A stretch of DNA of 43,761 nt, taken from contig JAJPHP010000016.1 in the NCBI GenBank assembly GCA_021325255.1, forward strand, positions 1 to 43,761, given 5' to 3'. The position numbers and the translations under genes are program-made. Positions within the stretch are counted from its first letter, which is position 1. Each line of letters begins with the position of its first letter. Of this stretch, positions 35,709 through 43,761 are shown piece by piece. Source of the stretch: Nitrososphaerota archaeon (GTDB taxonomy: Archaea; Thermoproteota; Nitrososphaeria; Nitrososphaerales; CADDZS01). The notes under the pieces were generated by a model. The model was not told the DNA's origin, ran no database searches, and saw nothing but the letters and a program-made list of their open reading frames with translations.

Positions 35709-37343
35709 ATGACAAATGAAAGGCGGCGCCGCTTGGCTATCAGGTCAGAAATCGTTCCTCGCACCTACCAGTCGAGCATTGCTACCACAGCTTCCAAGAC
35801 AAACACGCTGGTGATCCTACCAACGGGTCTTGGAAAGACATTGATTGCAATCCTCGTGTCGGAAAGCAGGCTCAAGGAAGTCAATCCCAAAGGAAGGATA
35901 CTCGTTCTCGCTCCTACCAGACCTCTCGTGCTTCAGCACAAAGAAACTTTTGAAAAGTCGCTTCTTCTGGACGAGAGCCGCTTTGTCCTCTTGACTGGAG
36001 AAACTGACATAGACGATAGGACCGATGTCTGGGAAAATCAGGAAAAGCAGTTTGTGTTCGCAACACCAGAGACGGTTCTGAACGATCTAGAAGTTGGGGG
36101 CGCCTCTCTCAAGGATTTTGTGCTCGTCGTCTTTGACGAAGCGCACAGAGCAGTCGGAGGCTACGCATACACCGAATTGGCTAGGCTCTACTCGAATCAA
36201 TCGCTCCATCCATTAATTTTGGGGTTGACCGCGTCTCCCGGAGGATCCGTAGAAAGAGTGGACGAGGTTGTCAGAAACCTGTTCGTAAAAAAAGTGGAGG
36301 CTAGGAACGAGAAGGACATCGATGTCCAGGATTTCGTCGAAGAAACGAAGATGGACTGGGTCAAGGTCAATCTTCCCTCCGAATTCAATACACCAAGAAA
36401 CCTTCTGCGTACGCTCTACGACGAAAAGATTGCGAAGCTGAAGAATGGAGGCTTCATCAAGCCCACCTACTTCCGGGGTCAGCCAAGGATAACCAAAAAG
36501 AATCTCTTGGAATCTAGAGGAATGATATTCTCGAGGCTGAAGCAGGCTGACTACAACACGAACGCGAAGACCGCTGCCTACGGTGCGCTGATATCTCAAT
36601 CTCAAGCCGTTATAATTCTTCACGCGATAGAACTCTTGGAGACCCAGGGTGTTTACACGCTTCAAAAATACCTGACGAGGCAAAAGGAAAATCCGGAGCA
36701 GGGGAAATCAGCAAAAGCGCTGTTCAAGGACGAGAGGTGGTCAAGGATAGTGAATGAAACCACAAAATTAGCTTCGTCAACAGTTCTCGAAGATCATCCA
36801 AAGGTTCCTAAACTAAGATCAATAATTTCAGAGCAGCTGGCAAAGAAACAGAATTCCAAGATCATTGTTTTCACTCAGTACAGGGATACGATTGACCTGA
36901 TTATTTCAAAGCTCCAAGACAATTACAAGCAGGTCAGATGCCAGAGATTCGTGGGACAATCAAAGAAAAGCGAACAGGATAAGGGGATGAGCCAGAAGGT
37001 TCAGAAGCAAGTCCTTGAAAAGTTCCGAACATCCAGCGAATTCAACGTCCTGGTCAGTTCGAGCATAGGCGAGGAAGGACTACACGTTCCGGACGTCGAC
37101 CTTGTGGTTTTCTACGAAGCCGTTCCTTCAGAGATAAGATCGATCCAGCGAAGGGGAAGGACTGGAAGAACTATGCCCGGAAGAGTCGTGGTGCTCCTAG
37201 CGGAAAATACTGTAGACGAAGCGTACTATTACAGCGCGTTGTACAAGGAGAACAAAATGAAGAAGATAGTGGAGAATGGGATAGTAGTCGGTGCTGATGA
37301 GAACGAAAGATCAGAGAACGCGTCTCTCTTAGATTTCATTTGA
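35709..37343 (+). CDS. SF2 helicase of the Hef/FANCM/Mph1 group, without nuclease domain
   Basis: 544 residues: Walker A PTGLGKT (38-44), APTRPLVLQH (motif Ia), DEAH (143-146), LTASPGG (motif III), a helical insert of ~170 residues between the RecA domains, FTQYRDT (motif IV) and IQRRGRTGR (motif VI). The insert and motifs match the helicase half of archaeal Hef, which processes stalled forks. The C-terminal ERCC4 nuclease and HhH domains of euryarchaeal Hef are absent, as the protein ends at LLDFI shortly after the helicase core. Confidence 0.87.
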   Translation: MTNERRRRLAIRSEIVPRTYQSSIATTASKTNTLVILPTGLGKTLIAILVSESRLKEVNPKGRILVLAPTRPLVLQHKETFEKSLLLDESRFVLLTGETDIDDRTDVWENQEKQFVFATPETVLNDLEVGGASLKDFVLVVFDEAHRAVGGYAYTELARLYSNQSLHPLILGLTASPGGSVERVDEVVRNLFVKKVEARNEKDIDVQDFVEETKMDWVKVNLPSEFNTPRNLLRTLYDEKIAKLKNGGFIKPTYFRGQPRITKKNLLESRGMIFSRLKQADYNTNAKTAAYGALISQSQAVIILHAIELLETQGVYTLQKYLTRQKENPEQGKSAKALFKDERWSRIVNETTKLASSTVLEDHPKVPKLRSIISEQLAKKQNSKIIVFTQYRDTIDLIISKLQDNYKQVRCQRFVGQSKKSEQDKGMSQKVQKQVLEKFRTSSEFNVLVSSSIGEEGLHVPDVDLVVFYEAVPSEIRSIQRRGRTGRTMPGRVVVLLAENTVDEAYYYSALYKENKMKKIVENGIVVGADENERSENASLLDFI

Positions 37344-37508
37344 TTATCGAAGCTTTTGAACTTCCTTCCAGTCTGAATAATCATCGACAGCTTTCAGCTT
37401 GCACTTTTCGCAGTACGCCTTGTCTCCATCATCGTCCTCGGGAATCAGCGCACCAAGATTCTCTGCTGTGAGTGGCGCTCCGCAACTGCTGCATACTCTG
37501 GGCAACAT
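37344..37508 (-). CDS. Small zinc-ribbon protein
   Basis: 54 residues from ATG 37508 to TAA. It has two Cys pairs, VCSSCG (C6, C9) and YCEKCK (C33, C36), spaced as in a treble-clef or zinc-ribbon module, with an acidic loop (IPEDDDGDK) between and an aromatic C-terminus (DDYSDWKEVQ). Its stop is directly next to the Hef-like helicase stop (no gap), and its start is 31 nt from the divergent XPB start. It fits between two helicase genes with no spare sequence. A DNA- or protein-binding accessory role is possible, but unproven. Confidence 0.7.
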   Translation of the reverse strand: MLPRVCSSCGAPLTAENLGALIPEDDDGDKAYCEKCKLKAVDDYSDWKEVQKLR

Positions 37509-37539
37509 CACACTCTAATGGGTTTTCGACAAGATATGC

Positions 37540-39039
37540 ATGTCGGTCGGTCATCCAGAAGGAACATTCTTAACAACTGAAGGAAGGAAGGAAGTAGAGC
37601 GAGCCTTGTCTTCGGCAGCGACTAGCATTTCCTTCGATAAGGGCACCATAGTGGTGAGGGGTGGCCACAGAATCCCGAATACAGTGTGGGATGAGAGGAT
37701 AGGTGCGTTCAGGGCCCAGGCCATCTTCTACAGGGACATGCTCCAGTACTTCAAGGAAAGCGACCTGGAGTTTCAAGACAACGTTGCTAGCCACTTGATC
37801 CCCTGCCCTCATTTAGAGTGCGTTTCCACTGTAAAGCTGAGGGGATACCAGAAGAAAGCTCTCAACTCCTGGGAAAGATCTGGAAAGAGGGGGACGATAG
37901 TCCTCCCAACAGGCGCTGGAAAGACCGTCATCGCAATAAAAGCGATTGAACTGGTAAACCAACCTGCCCTAGTTGTAGTACCGACTCTAGATCTTATGGA
38001 GCAATGGCGAAAGAGGATAGAGAAGGAGCTGAGTATCAAGGCAGGAGTTCTCGGCGGCGGAGAGAGTACGCTACTGCCTGTGACCGTTTCCACTTATGAT
38101 TCTGCGTTCATCAAAGCACCAGAGATAGGAGCAAAGTTCTCGTTCATCATCGCAGACGAGGTGCACCACATAGCTTCCGAAGGTTACAGGCAGATTGCCG
38201 AGATGTTTTCGGCCCCCTACAGGATGGGTCTAACGGCCACCCTTGAAAGGGAGGACATGCTCCACAAAGAGATACCACGACTGATAGGGGGAGTCGTTTT
38301 CAGGCTGGAGCCAAAGGATCTCGCTGGAAGCTACCTATCCAACTTTTCCGTCGACAGGATAGTCGTCGATCTCACCGAGGAAGAGATGAAGGAGTATGAG
38401 AAGCACCACAGGATATTCACCGACTATATCCAGAGAAACAGAATCAGATTGTTCACGCCAATGTCATTTCGCAGGTTCATAATGAGGAGCGCAAGAGATC
38501 CGGAGGCTAGAAAGGCACTTCTGGCAAGGAACAGGTCGATGGACATCGCATTCAACTCCGAGTCCAAAATAAAAGAGCTCGAAAAGATTCTAATCGAAAA
38601 TCCTGAAGAGCGGATTCTTATATTCACGCAGCATAACGACCTCGTCTACAGGATATCGAGGAGGTTTTTGATTCCTTTCATAACTCATACGACGAACAAA
38701 GAGGAAAGACACCAGATTCTTGAAAAGTTCAATTCGGGCGTTTACAGGGCTGTTGTCACCTCCAAAGTTTTAGATGAAGGGATAGACGTTCCTGAGGCTT
38801 CTTTGGGCGTCATACTAAGCGGCAGCGGAAGCTCAAGAGAGTTTATCCAGCGGCTTGGAAGATTGCTCAGGAAATCAAGTCAGAAGGAGGAGGCTAGGTT
38901 GGTGGAAGTAATTTCCAGAGAGACTTCTGAGGTTGGAACAAGTTCCAGGCGCAGAAAAAAGTCGAAGATTGCTATTGCTGCTTCGAGCAGTGATGCAGGG
39001 AAAGAGAACAAAAACGCAAGCTATCTGAAACTGTCCTGA
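37540..39039 (+). CDS. xpb: XPB/Rad25-type DNA repair helicase
   Basis: 499 residues. It has an N-terminal damage-recognition-like domain (~1-95), Walker A PTGAGKT (123-129), DEVHH at 206-210, ATLERED (RED motif, 237-239), a helical thumb-like segment (~275-330), FTQHNDL and FIQRLGRLLRK (motif VI). The RED motif and thumb identify XPB. It unwinds DNA in repair (and possibly transcription) with Bax1/DUF790, encoded 1.9 kb upstream. The C-terminal ~50 residues are basic and low-complexity. Convergent with topA, the stops 4 nt apart. Confidence 0.92.
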   Translation: MSVGHPEGTFLTTEGRKEVERALSSAATSISFDKGTIVVRGGHRIPNTVWDERIGAFRAQAIFYRDMLQYFKESDLEFQDNVASHLIPCPHLECVSTVKLRGYQKKALNSWERSGKRGTIVLPTGAGKTVIAIKAIELVNQPALVVVPTLDLMEQWRKRIEKELSIKAGVLGGGESTLLPVTVSTYDSAFIKAPEIGAKFSFIIADEVHHIASEGYRQIAEMFSAPYRMGLTATLEREDMLHKEIPRLIGGVVFRLEPKDLAGSYLSNFSVDRIVVDLTEEEMKEYEKHHRIFTDYIQRNRIRLFTPMSFRRFIMRSARDPEARKALLARNRSMDIAFNSESKIKELEKILIENPEERILIFTQHNDLVYRISRRFLIPFITHTTNKEERHQILEKFNSGVYRAVVTSKVLDEGIDVPEASLGVILSGSGSSREFIQRLGRLLRKSSQKEEARLVEVISRETSEVGTSSRRRKKSKIAIAASSSDAGKENKNASYLKLS

Positions 39040-39043
39040 ATTT

Positions 39044-40771
39044 TCAGCTTCTGTTCTTCCTGAATGTAGCGACTGCTTCCGCGAATGCCCTTCTTTCTGA
39101 AGAGACGAGTTCCTCCCAATTTTTCTCGCCACGCGCGACCTTCTCCATCTCCTCCTCAACTCTCGAAGTGAACTTGGGAGAGATGTAGTTGCCCCAGGGC
39201 TTTTCTATGTGCTCAATTAATTTCATTCCCTTCTCAGTAGGATAGATCACGTTCTTGTTTGTCCGTACGTATTGCCTATCTCGAAGCGTCTCGATCATAG
39301 TAGGTCTCGTCGATTTGGTTCCTATTCCCGCTCTCTCCATCTCGGCAAGAAGAGAGGAATTGGAGTAGCGCGGCGGCGGCGCTGTCTTTTTCTCTAGAAT
39401 ATCTACTCCTTCCACCAAGTAGGTTGTGTTCGGCTGAAAAACATCAATCATCACCTTTTCCTTGGGAGGATAATAGTAGACAGCGTAAAAGCCGCGGTCG
39501 ACCAATTTCCTGCCATCTGCTCTAAACGGCTCCACTTGAATCAAACCGTCAACGGTTGTATCAACGAACTTGGCTGGAGGACCGAATATCGATAGGTAGT
39601 GTCTTAGAATAAGCTCGTACAGACGAAATGCCAAAGTGTTCTTTTGGTACTCCGTAATGGAAGCAATGGGCGTTATTGGCTCGTGGTCCTCAGATAACTT
39701 ACCGCGAGTTGGGATCGTAAGATTGTTTTGGAGAAGCTTTGAAGCATAGTCCTTGAAATTGTTACCAGACAAGAGCTTTTGCAGGTTTGATTTGTGATTG
39801 AACGAGTGACTATAAGTCTGGTTGTCGACTCTCGGATAGGTTATGATGGACGAGAGGTAGAGCTCCTCGGCAAGGCCCAGTACTTTTGAAGGAGAGATGT
39901 GGAGGAAGGAGGAACCCACCCTGAGCATCTCCTGAGTGTTCATAGGTTTTGGTGGCTGAACGAGAGTGGTCTCCTCTCTGACATTTGTGCACAAAAACTG
40001 CTTTGATTTTCTGACCTTCTCGAAAATCTCGCAAGCTTTCGTTCTGTCGAAGAAGGGCGACGACTGATGGATGAAGTTGGTTTTCTTCACCTTTGCAGTG
40101 ATCTCCCAGAAGGGCTTGGGAATGAAGTTTGTTATCTCCCGCTCCCTATCCACGACGAGCAAGAGCGTGGTGGTCTGGACTCTGCCGAAAGACAGAACGC
40201 TTTTTCCAACCTTGTACTTGAGAGAAAGACTCAACTCACGAGTTGCCGAGAATCCAACCACTGCGTCGATCTTGCGCCTCGCCTCCACGGAGAAGGCAAG
40301 ATTGTAGTTGAACTGCCTCAAACGTGAAAAGGATTCCCGAATATCTGACGGAACGGTCGTATTCAGCCAGAGCCTCTTAACCGGCTTTTGAATTCCTCTT
40401 AATGTTTCCAAAACTTCGAGACCAATGTTTTCGCCTTCGTCGTCCGAATCAGTCGCGATTATAACTTCTGATGCGTTTAGAGCAAGATTGCGAAGCGGTT
40501 GAGAGTATCCTTTCCTTTGGAAAACCTTCACTAAGCTTTTTGGATCGTTGAGTATGGCGTCTACGGAGGAATGCGTCCATCTTTCGAGTTCCTTTGGAGT
40601 TACGTAGTTCATGATGTGGCCGCTCAGAGGTACGATGACGTAGTCCAGAACTTCATAAGAAATGATCCTACTCCTTTTTCCTTGACCGCCGAGCGTTTTC
40701 ACTCTGTACTGTCCTAACGCGGAAGCGATGAGCTGACCCATCCTTTGCTTCTCAGTGACTACAAGCTTCAT
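39044..40771 (-). CDS. topA: DNA topoisomerase I, type IA
   Basis: 575 residues. The TOPRIM domain (~1-140) has TEK (E7) and ATDSDDEGE (D108, D110, E112, E114). The catalytic tyrosine is in IITYPRVDN (Y312), and PMNTQEMLRVGSSFLHISPSKVLGLAEELY precedes it as usual. The C-terminal part ends soon after GIGTKSTRPTMIETL and an ERA-like tail. There are no zinc-finger repeats, as in the shorter archaeal topoisomerase IA/III-like enzymes. It relaxes negative supercoils. Confidence 0.92.
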   Translation of the reverse strand: MKLVVTEKQRMGQLIASALGQYRVKTLGGQGKRSRIISYEVLDYVIVPLSGHIMNYVTPKELERWTHSSVDAILNDPKSLVKVFQRKGYSQPLRNLALNASEVIIATDSDDEGENIGLEVLETLRGIQKPVKRLWLNTTVPSDIRESFSRLRQFNYNLAFSVEARRKIDAVVGFSATRELSLSLKYKVGKSVLSFGRVQTTTLLLVVDREREITNFIPKPFWEITAKVKKTNFIHQSSPFFDRTKACEIFEKVRKSKQFLCTNVREETTLVQPPKPMNTQEMLRVGSSFLHISPSKVLGLAEELYLSSIITYPRVDNQTYSHSFNHKSNLQKLLSGNNFKDYASKLLQNNLTIPTRGKLSEDHEPITPIASITEYQKNTLAFRLYELILRHYLSIFGPPAKFVDTTVDGLIQVEPFRADGRKLVDRGFYAVYYYPPKEKVMIDVFQPNTTYLVEGVDILEKKTAPPPRYSNSSLLAEMERAGIGTKSTRPTMIETLRDRQYVRTNKNVIYPTEKGMKLIEHIEKPWGNYISPKFTSRVEEEMEKVARGEKNWEELVSSERRAFAEAVATFRKNRS

Positions 40772-40855
40772 TGGTTCTCTAATCGGATTTTTCTTCAGAT
40801 AGAAAAACTGCGCGAAGACGCTTGCTCATCCATGTCGAGCGCGCTAGCCTTTTGA

Positions 40856-41218
40856 CTAGTTGTTGTTCTCTGGGTCCGCGTGGAGCTTCTGCCTGATCGT
40901 CAGCCACACCCGAAGGACCCTGGCCGTTTCGTCGTCAAAGAAAACGGTGCGGTTTGACCTCTTCTTGAACTGCCTGGGCTTCAGCGTGATAGACTGCTCG
41001 ATCCAGTCAACGTCCGAAAGATCAACGCTTATCAGCTCCCTGCGTCTCATCCCTGTCTTTGCGAGCAGAAGGACGATTGCCTTGTCCCTCACGCCGAGGA
41101 TGGAATTCACCAGCTTCGACATCTCCTCGACCGAGATCAGCTTCGTCGGCGATTTTCCTTCTTCGTTGTTGCTTTGAGAATTACAGATATTTTTGTTATG
41201 CCTTAAGCTGTAGCAGGT
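40856..41218 (-). pseudogene. Tyrosine recombinase (integrase) fragment
   Basis: Roughly 120 codons in one frame with a stop at each end. RDKAIVLLLAKTGMRRRELISVDLSDVDW is the region holding catalytic Arg I of tyrosine recombinases, followed by SITLKPRQFKKRSNRTVFF. It ends at TAG before the HxxR and Tyr motifs, and the N-terminus is also missing. It is a different gene from the large integrase at 41.8-43.3 kb, which lacks this Arg. A relic of an older element. Confidence 0.72.
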
Positions 41219-41373
41219 TTAAAGTAGCGCTCAACCATGTGCTGAAGCTCCTCCTTAAGCTCCTCCTTAAGCTCCTGCTGAACCCGCTTTGTGAATTCCG
41301 CGCGCGTCTCGGCTCGCAGTTTTTCAATCTCTTCCTTGTGTTGCTTTTCCTGTACAACAATACGGGCCTCTTG
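41203..41373 (-). pseudogene. Coiled-coil tail of a second large-type integrase
   Basis: EARIVVQEKQHKEEIEKLRAE and QQELKEELKEELQ closely match the C-terminal coiled coil of the complete integrase (EARLIVQEKRHKEEMKKLRED). Nothing upstream of EAR matches; the rest of the gene is lost. This implies two related elements integrated here, or a partial duplication. Confidence 0.65.
41245..41276 (+). repeat. 12-bp tandem repeat, about 2.7 copies
   Basis: AAGCTCCTCCTT is repeated twice and a half. On the minus strand it encodes KEEL repeats in the integrase tail fragment. It probably arose by slippage. Confidence 0.7.
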
Positions 41374-41709
41374 GAACAAGGGTAGCGAGATTGACCAGTG
41401 GGACAAGCGCATCTCCGACGGCAAGAAGGGAATGGTAGTCAAAATATCCAAGGACGACCTCGCTGCCATGTACCAAATCAAACTCGAGAACGGCACGATT
41501 CCCAGGATTCACTTCTGTGAAGGCGACTTTGCTCGAGTCAGCTGGAACCGGATCCCTGCAAGCTGGTGAGATTGGACAACGGCAGGCTTTTCTGCGATGC
41601 TCACAGCCAATCCTTGATGTACGTCTTTGCAGATCTGCACACGATAGAGAACGGGGAACTTGGCAAGAGGGCCGTACAAATCTACAAGAACCGCAAGTTA
41701 CGGTCCTGA
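41373..41709 (+). pseudogene. Decayed gene of unknown function
   Basis: Protein-like sequence in two frames. The first reads MVVKISKDDLAAMYQIKLE and TIPRIHFCEGDFARVSW and stops near 41567. One base on, LVRLDNGRLFCDAHSQSLM, YVFADLHTIENGE and RAVQIYKNRKL continue to a stop at ~41709. A one-base frameshift near 41560 explains it. ATG 41432 with AAGAAGGGA upstream could be the start. I do not recognise the family. It lies between integrase relics and is probably element cargo. Confidence 0.45.
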
Positions 41710-41768
41710 AGCAGGAGGTTGTCGATTGCTTGCAGAAGAAGAGCTGAATTGACAAAGAATTCAAGGAA

Positions 41769-43334
41769 TCACGGCGTTAGGGCCGGTCCATTGTCCCTTT
41801 TGACCGGCGTAGCGTATCTTGCCTGGAATTGCTGAAACTGTTTAGCCACTTCAGCACGCAAGTCCTCTCGCAGCTTCTTCATCTCCTCCTTGTGCCGTTT
41901 CTCTTGCACGATCAGTCTCGCCTCCATCGAAACGCCCAAATTGTCCCTGTCCTGTTTCACCTTCGCAAGCTCTTCCTTCACGGCATCCTTCTCCGGGTCG
42001 CTGGAAACGATGTTCAGGTACTTCCATAACGGTTGCATCAGTCCAGCGAAATGCGCTGGATCTCTCCACGGGGACTTGTCGTAGCGCAGTCGGTCGATGG
42101 TGTGCCCCGAGCAGAATTCACCCACTATTGGGTTGGAGTAGAGTCGAGCTAGCGTGATTCCAAGGTCCCTGACCTCGTGGCTGTGAAAGTTGTACCTGTT
42201 CTTCCCTCCACGATGGAGACCGGGGCTGTCGGCGACTGTGATTGCCCCTGATCTTCTGCCAGCCTGGTTGAAGATTTGCCAGATGTACTGCGTGTTGATT
42301 GGCGTTCCCTTGGATGTGATGAAGATCGGATCCGAAAGTGGGATGTTCTTCTCGTTCCTTCCCGTGTGAATCTCAATGTTCCGGCCCGTCATGTTGCGCC
42401 TGACGGCGAGCCAGTCCTTGAGGGCAACGATCCCGTCACGGTGAATGAAGTTGTAGAACTTCATGGCACTTTTCGATGTCGAGGTCTTTGGGCGTATCAG
42501 GTTAATCTGCACTGGAGCCTTATCCGGATCCCATTTCGCAGAGTTCTCCGTGCCAAAGTGCTGTGCGAGCTGGTAATATGCAACCTGGTTCCACACCTTG
42601 CAGAGTGTGGAGCTGTCCATAAACCCCTGGAGTTTGATTATCATGATCGCCCTATCCCTCGGGGATTTGGTTGAGGCTATTGCTTTCTTCATCGCATCGA
42701 GCATGTCGAAAGCCTCCTCGGGAGACATCTCCACGCTAAGCTCGACATCGCTCGCATCGGTGTCAAACCTCAATGGTGACTTGGGCAGATTGATCTGGTT
42801 GTGAGAGTAGAAACTGCGGATTGTCCTATAGTCCTTCTCTTTAGAAGAAGGAAGGTTATCCTCTGGAAGCGAGGCAACATAGTCCTTGATGAGCTGGAGG
42901 TGCTGAATCTCCTGTCGCTTGGTTCCTTGCATTGCATTTTCAATCAACTCGTCGGGGCTGGTTCCTAGTGGACACTTGAAACTTCGCACATAGCGGATGA
43001 ATTTTGAGAGGCGATACTTTGGGTCCCTGAGCGTTTCGGAAGGTTTCAGGGCGGACAGCCAGTTCTTGACGGAGGAGTACTGCTCCAGCTCCTCAAGATT
43101 GAGGAAGCCAGTCCTGCCCACGAGCTTTACGGCTCCATATTTCTGGAGAACGTAGAGGCCACCCCGTACTGTGGATGCCTTGTATCCCGTCTTCTCCACT
43201 ATGGTGTTGAATCCGACGGGTTGTCTCGCATCCCTTAGGACGGGCAAGATTCGCTCCATTATTGCCCGGTAATCGACGTGACCATCAGGAAAATCGGGTA
43301 GCTTGACGAATTGCCAAATAGTCTCTGCTGGCAT
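41769..43334 (-). CDS. Large archaeal tyrosine-recombinase-like integrase
   Basis: 521 residues. A winged-helix-like N-terminus (~25-80, NTIVEKTGYKASTVRGGLYVL) is followed by a core domain, and a catalytic-type domain (~205-440) has FHSHEVRDLG (HxxR, H387/R390 counted from the GTG) and CSGHTIDRLRYDKSPW. A coiled coil (~448-505) ends the protein. The usual Arg I motif is replaced by GFMDSSTL, so the active site is atypical, as in some Nitrososphaeria integrases. A TATA box CTATATAG at 43359-43366 lies 28 nt from ATG 43334, implying a leaderless transcript; GTG 43337 is three bases upstream. Its start is 45 bp from tRNA-Gln, a common integration site. Confidence 0.82.
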   Translation of the reverse strand: MPAETIWQFVKLPDFPDGHVDYRAIMERILPVLRDARQPVGFNTIVEKTGYKASTVRGGLYVLQKYGAVKLVGRTGFLNLEELEQYSSVKNWLSALKPSETLRDPKYRLSKFIRYVRSFKCPLGTSPDELIENAMQGTKRQEIQHLQLIKDYVASLPEDNLPSSKEKDYRTIRSFYSHNQINLPKSPLRFDTDASDVELSVEMSPEEAFDMLDAMKKAIASTKSPRDRAIMIIKLQGFMDSSTLCKVWNQVAYYQLAQHFGTENSAKWDPDKAPVQINLIRPKTSTSKSAMKFYNFIHRDGIVALKDWLAVRRNMTGRNIEIHTGRNEKNIPLSDPIFITSKGTPINTQYIWQIFNQAGRRSGAITVADSPGLHRGGKNRYNFHSHEVRDLGITLARLYSNPIVGEFCSGHTIDRLRYDKSPWRDPAHFAGLMQPLWKYLNIVSSDPEKDAVKEELAKVKQDRDNLGVSMEARLIVQEKRHKEEMKKLREDLRAEVAKQFQQFQARYATPVKRDNGPALTP

Positions 43335-43358
43335 CACTGCGTAGCCTAAAATGCGAGA

Positions 43359-43366
43359 CTATATAG
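43359..43366 (-). promoter_or_regulatory. TATA box for the integrase
   Basis: CTATATAG, palindromic, centred 28 nt before ATG 43334 and just downstream of the tRNA 3' end. Confidence 0.6.
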
Positions 43367-43378
43367 GAATTGTTATGG

Positions 43379-43453
43379 TAGCCCCTAGCAGATTCGAACT
43401 GCTGTCTCAGGCTCCAGAGGCCCGCATACTTGACCTGTCTATACTAAGGGGCT
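43379..43453 (-). tRNA. tRNA-Gln (anticodon CTG)
   Basis: A full cloverleaf folds by eye: acceptor stem AGCCCCT/AGGGGCT (7 perfect pairs), D arm with GG in the loop, anticodon stem CGGGC/GCCTG with loop CTCTGGA (anticodon CTG), T arm AGCAG-TTCGAAT-CTGCT, discriminator A. No intron and no encoded CCA. A TATA-like TTTTAATATC lies ~35 bp upstream (about 43483-43493). The 3' end faces the integrase promoter. Confidence 0.93.
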
Positions 43454-43637
43454 GGTGAAATCTATTTCATTTCTATGATATTAAAATTCTTCAGTGTGAC
43501 GCAAACCGCCGCATGCTTAGAAGCGGGATAGCGGCCACTTAACGATAGCAATGGTTTGTTAGGCTCCCAAAAGCATGTTTCTCGTGCTCAACAACCATGT
43601 ATATTGGAGGAAAATTCTGCCATGAATTCCTTAAGCG

Positions 43638-43664
43638 GACGGTATCCAGAAGCGGGGTACCGTC
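43638..43664. terminator. Hairpin at the end of the right-edge transposase
   Basis: GACGGTATCC and GGGTACCGTC form a 10-bp stem (one G-T pair) with a 7-base loop, overlapping the transposase stop at 43663-43665. It could be a terminator or part of an IS end. No poly-T follows. The 43454-43637 stretch between the tRNA and this hairpin holds the tRNA promoter and nothing else I can name. Confidence 0.4.
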
Positions 43665-43761
43665 AAGATAAGGCTGATGGCACTCTCTCCTTGAATGTCT
43701 CATGAGGTCTTATGTGATTGTACCAGTACGCGAATAGATGCAGGAATTTGGATATGCGCTC
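43663..43761 (-). CDS. Transposase C-terminal end, continuing beyond the window
   Basis: About 32 residues run in from the window edge to TGA. FLHLFAYWYNHIRPHETFK and ERVPSALS match the end of rve-type (integrase-core) transposases, where WYNxxRPHxxL precedes a TPxE/A segment, as in IS3- or IS481-like elements. The catalytic part is outside the window, so intactness is unknown. Confidence 0.65.
   Translation of the reverse strand, partial: ERISKFLHLFAYWYNHIRPHETFKERVPSALS

Noticed and set aside
41245..41276. Short direct repeats as a CRISPR array
   Set aside because: 12-bp contiguous repeats without spacers, encoding KEEL repeats.
43614..43700. 28-codon plus-strand frame with GGAGG upstream
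   Set aside because: It runs antisense into the end of the right-edge transposase and has no recognisable feature.

Overview
The window reads as archaeal chromosome, most likely a heterotrophic member of the Thermoproteota (Nitrososphaeria-like). This placement is an inference. The evidence is AT-rich TATA boxes about 25-30 nt upstream of starts with little or no leader (integrase, DUF790 protein, nitrilase fragment), an XPB helicase with its archaeal partner DUF790/Bax1, a tRNA gene with no encoded CCA, many TTG/GTG starts, and a binding protein tethered by an N-terminal membrane helix plus a Ser/Thr/Gly linker instead of a lipobox. There is no rRNA, CRISPR array or recognisable transcription factor.

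From 0.2 to 17.6 kb lies a catabolic island for small amides and peptides. It holds a carboxymuconolactone-decarboxylase-like protein, a PLP aminotransferase, three M24-fold proteins (one with its metal site lost), an M20 deacylase, an isochorismatase-like amidase, two amidohydrolases, a branched-chain-type (Liv) binding protein and an ATP-dependent hydantoinase pair (hyuA1B1). An inactivated IS5-like element sits at 6 kb.

From 19.2 to 32.6 kb a second catabolic block follows: an aspartoacylase-like hydrolase, a PEP-mutase/isocitrate-lyase-family protein, a U32-like barrel, a second hydantoinase pair (hyuA2B2) coupled to a class IV aminotransferase, an MFS carrier, and a livHMGF ABC transporter without its own binding protein. 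The one at 10.6-11.9 kb may serve it.

The most notable structure is at the edges of that second block. At 17.7-18.75 kb lies the N-terminal half of a maleate-isomerase-like gene, interrupted by a 745-bp insertion sequence. At 32.7-33.1 kb, on the other strand, lies the missing C-terminal half. Each half is fused to a fragment of an unrelated gene: a peptide-binding-protein tail on the left and a nitrilase head on the right. Inverting the ~14.3 kb between them would rejoin the isomerase in one orientation, immediately upstream of livHMGF. This points to an inversion with loss of DNA at one breakpoint, or to a misassembly.

From 34 to 40.8 kb there is a DNA repair/topology cluster: DUF790 nuclease, Hef/FANCM-type helicase, a 54-residue zinc-ribbon protein, XPB helicase and type IA topoisomerase. 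From 40.8 kb to the end there is a mobile-element zone: two decayed integrase fragments, a decayed unknown gene, a full-length integrase beside tRNA-Gln(CUG), and the end of another transposase running off the window. A possible transposase tail also starts the window.
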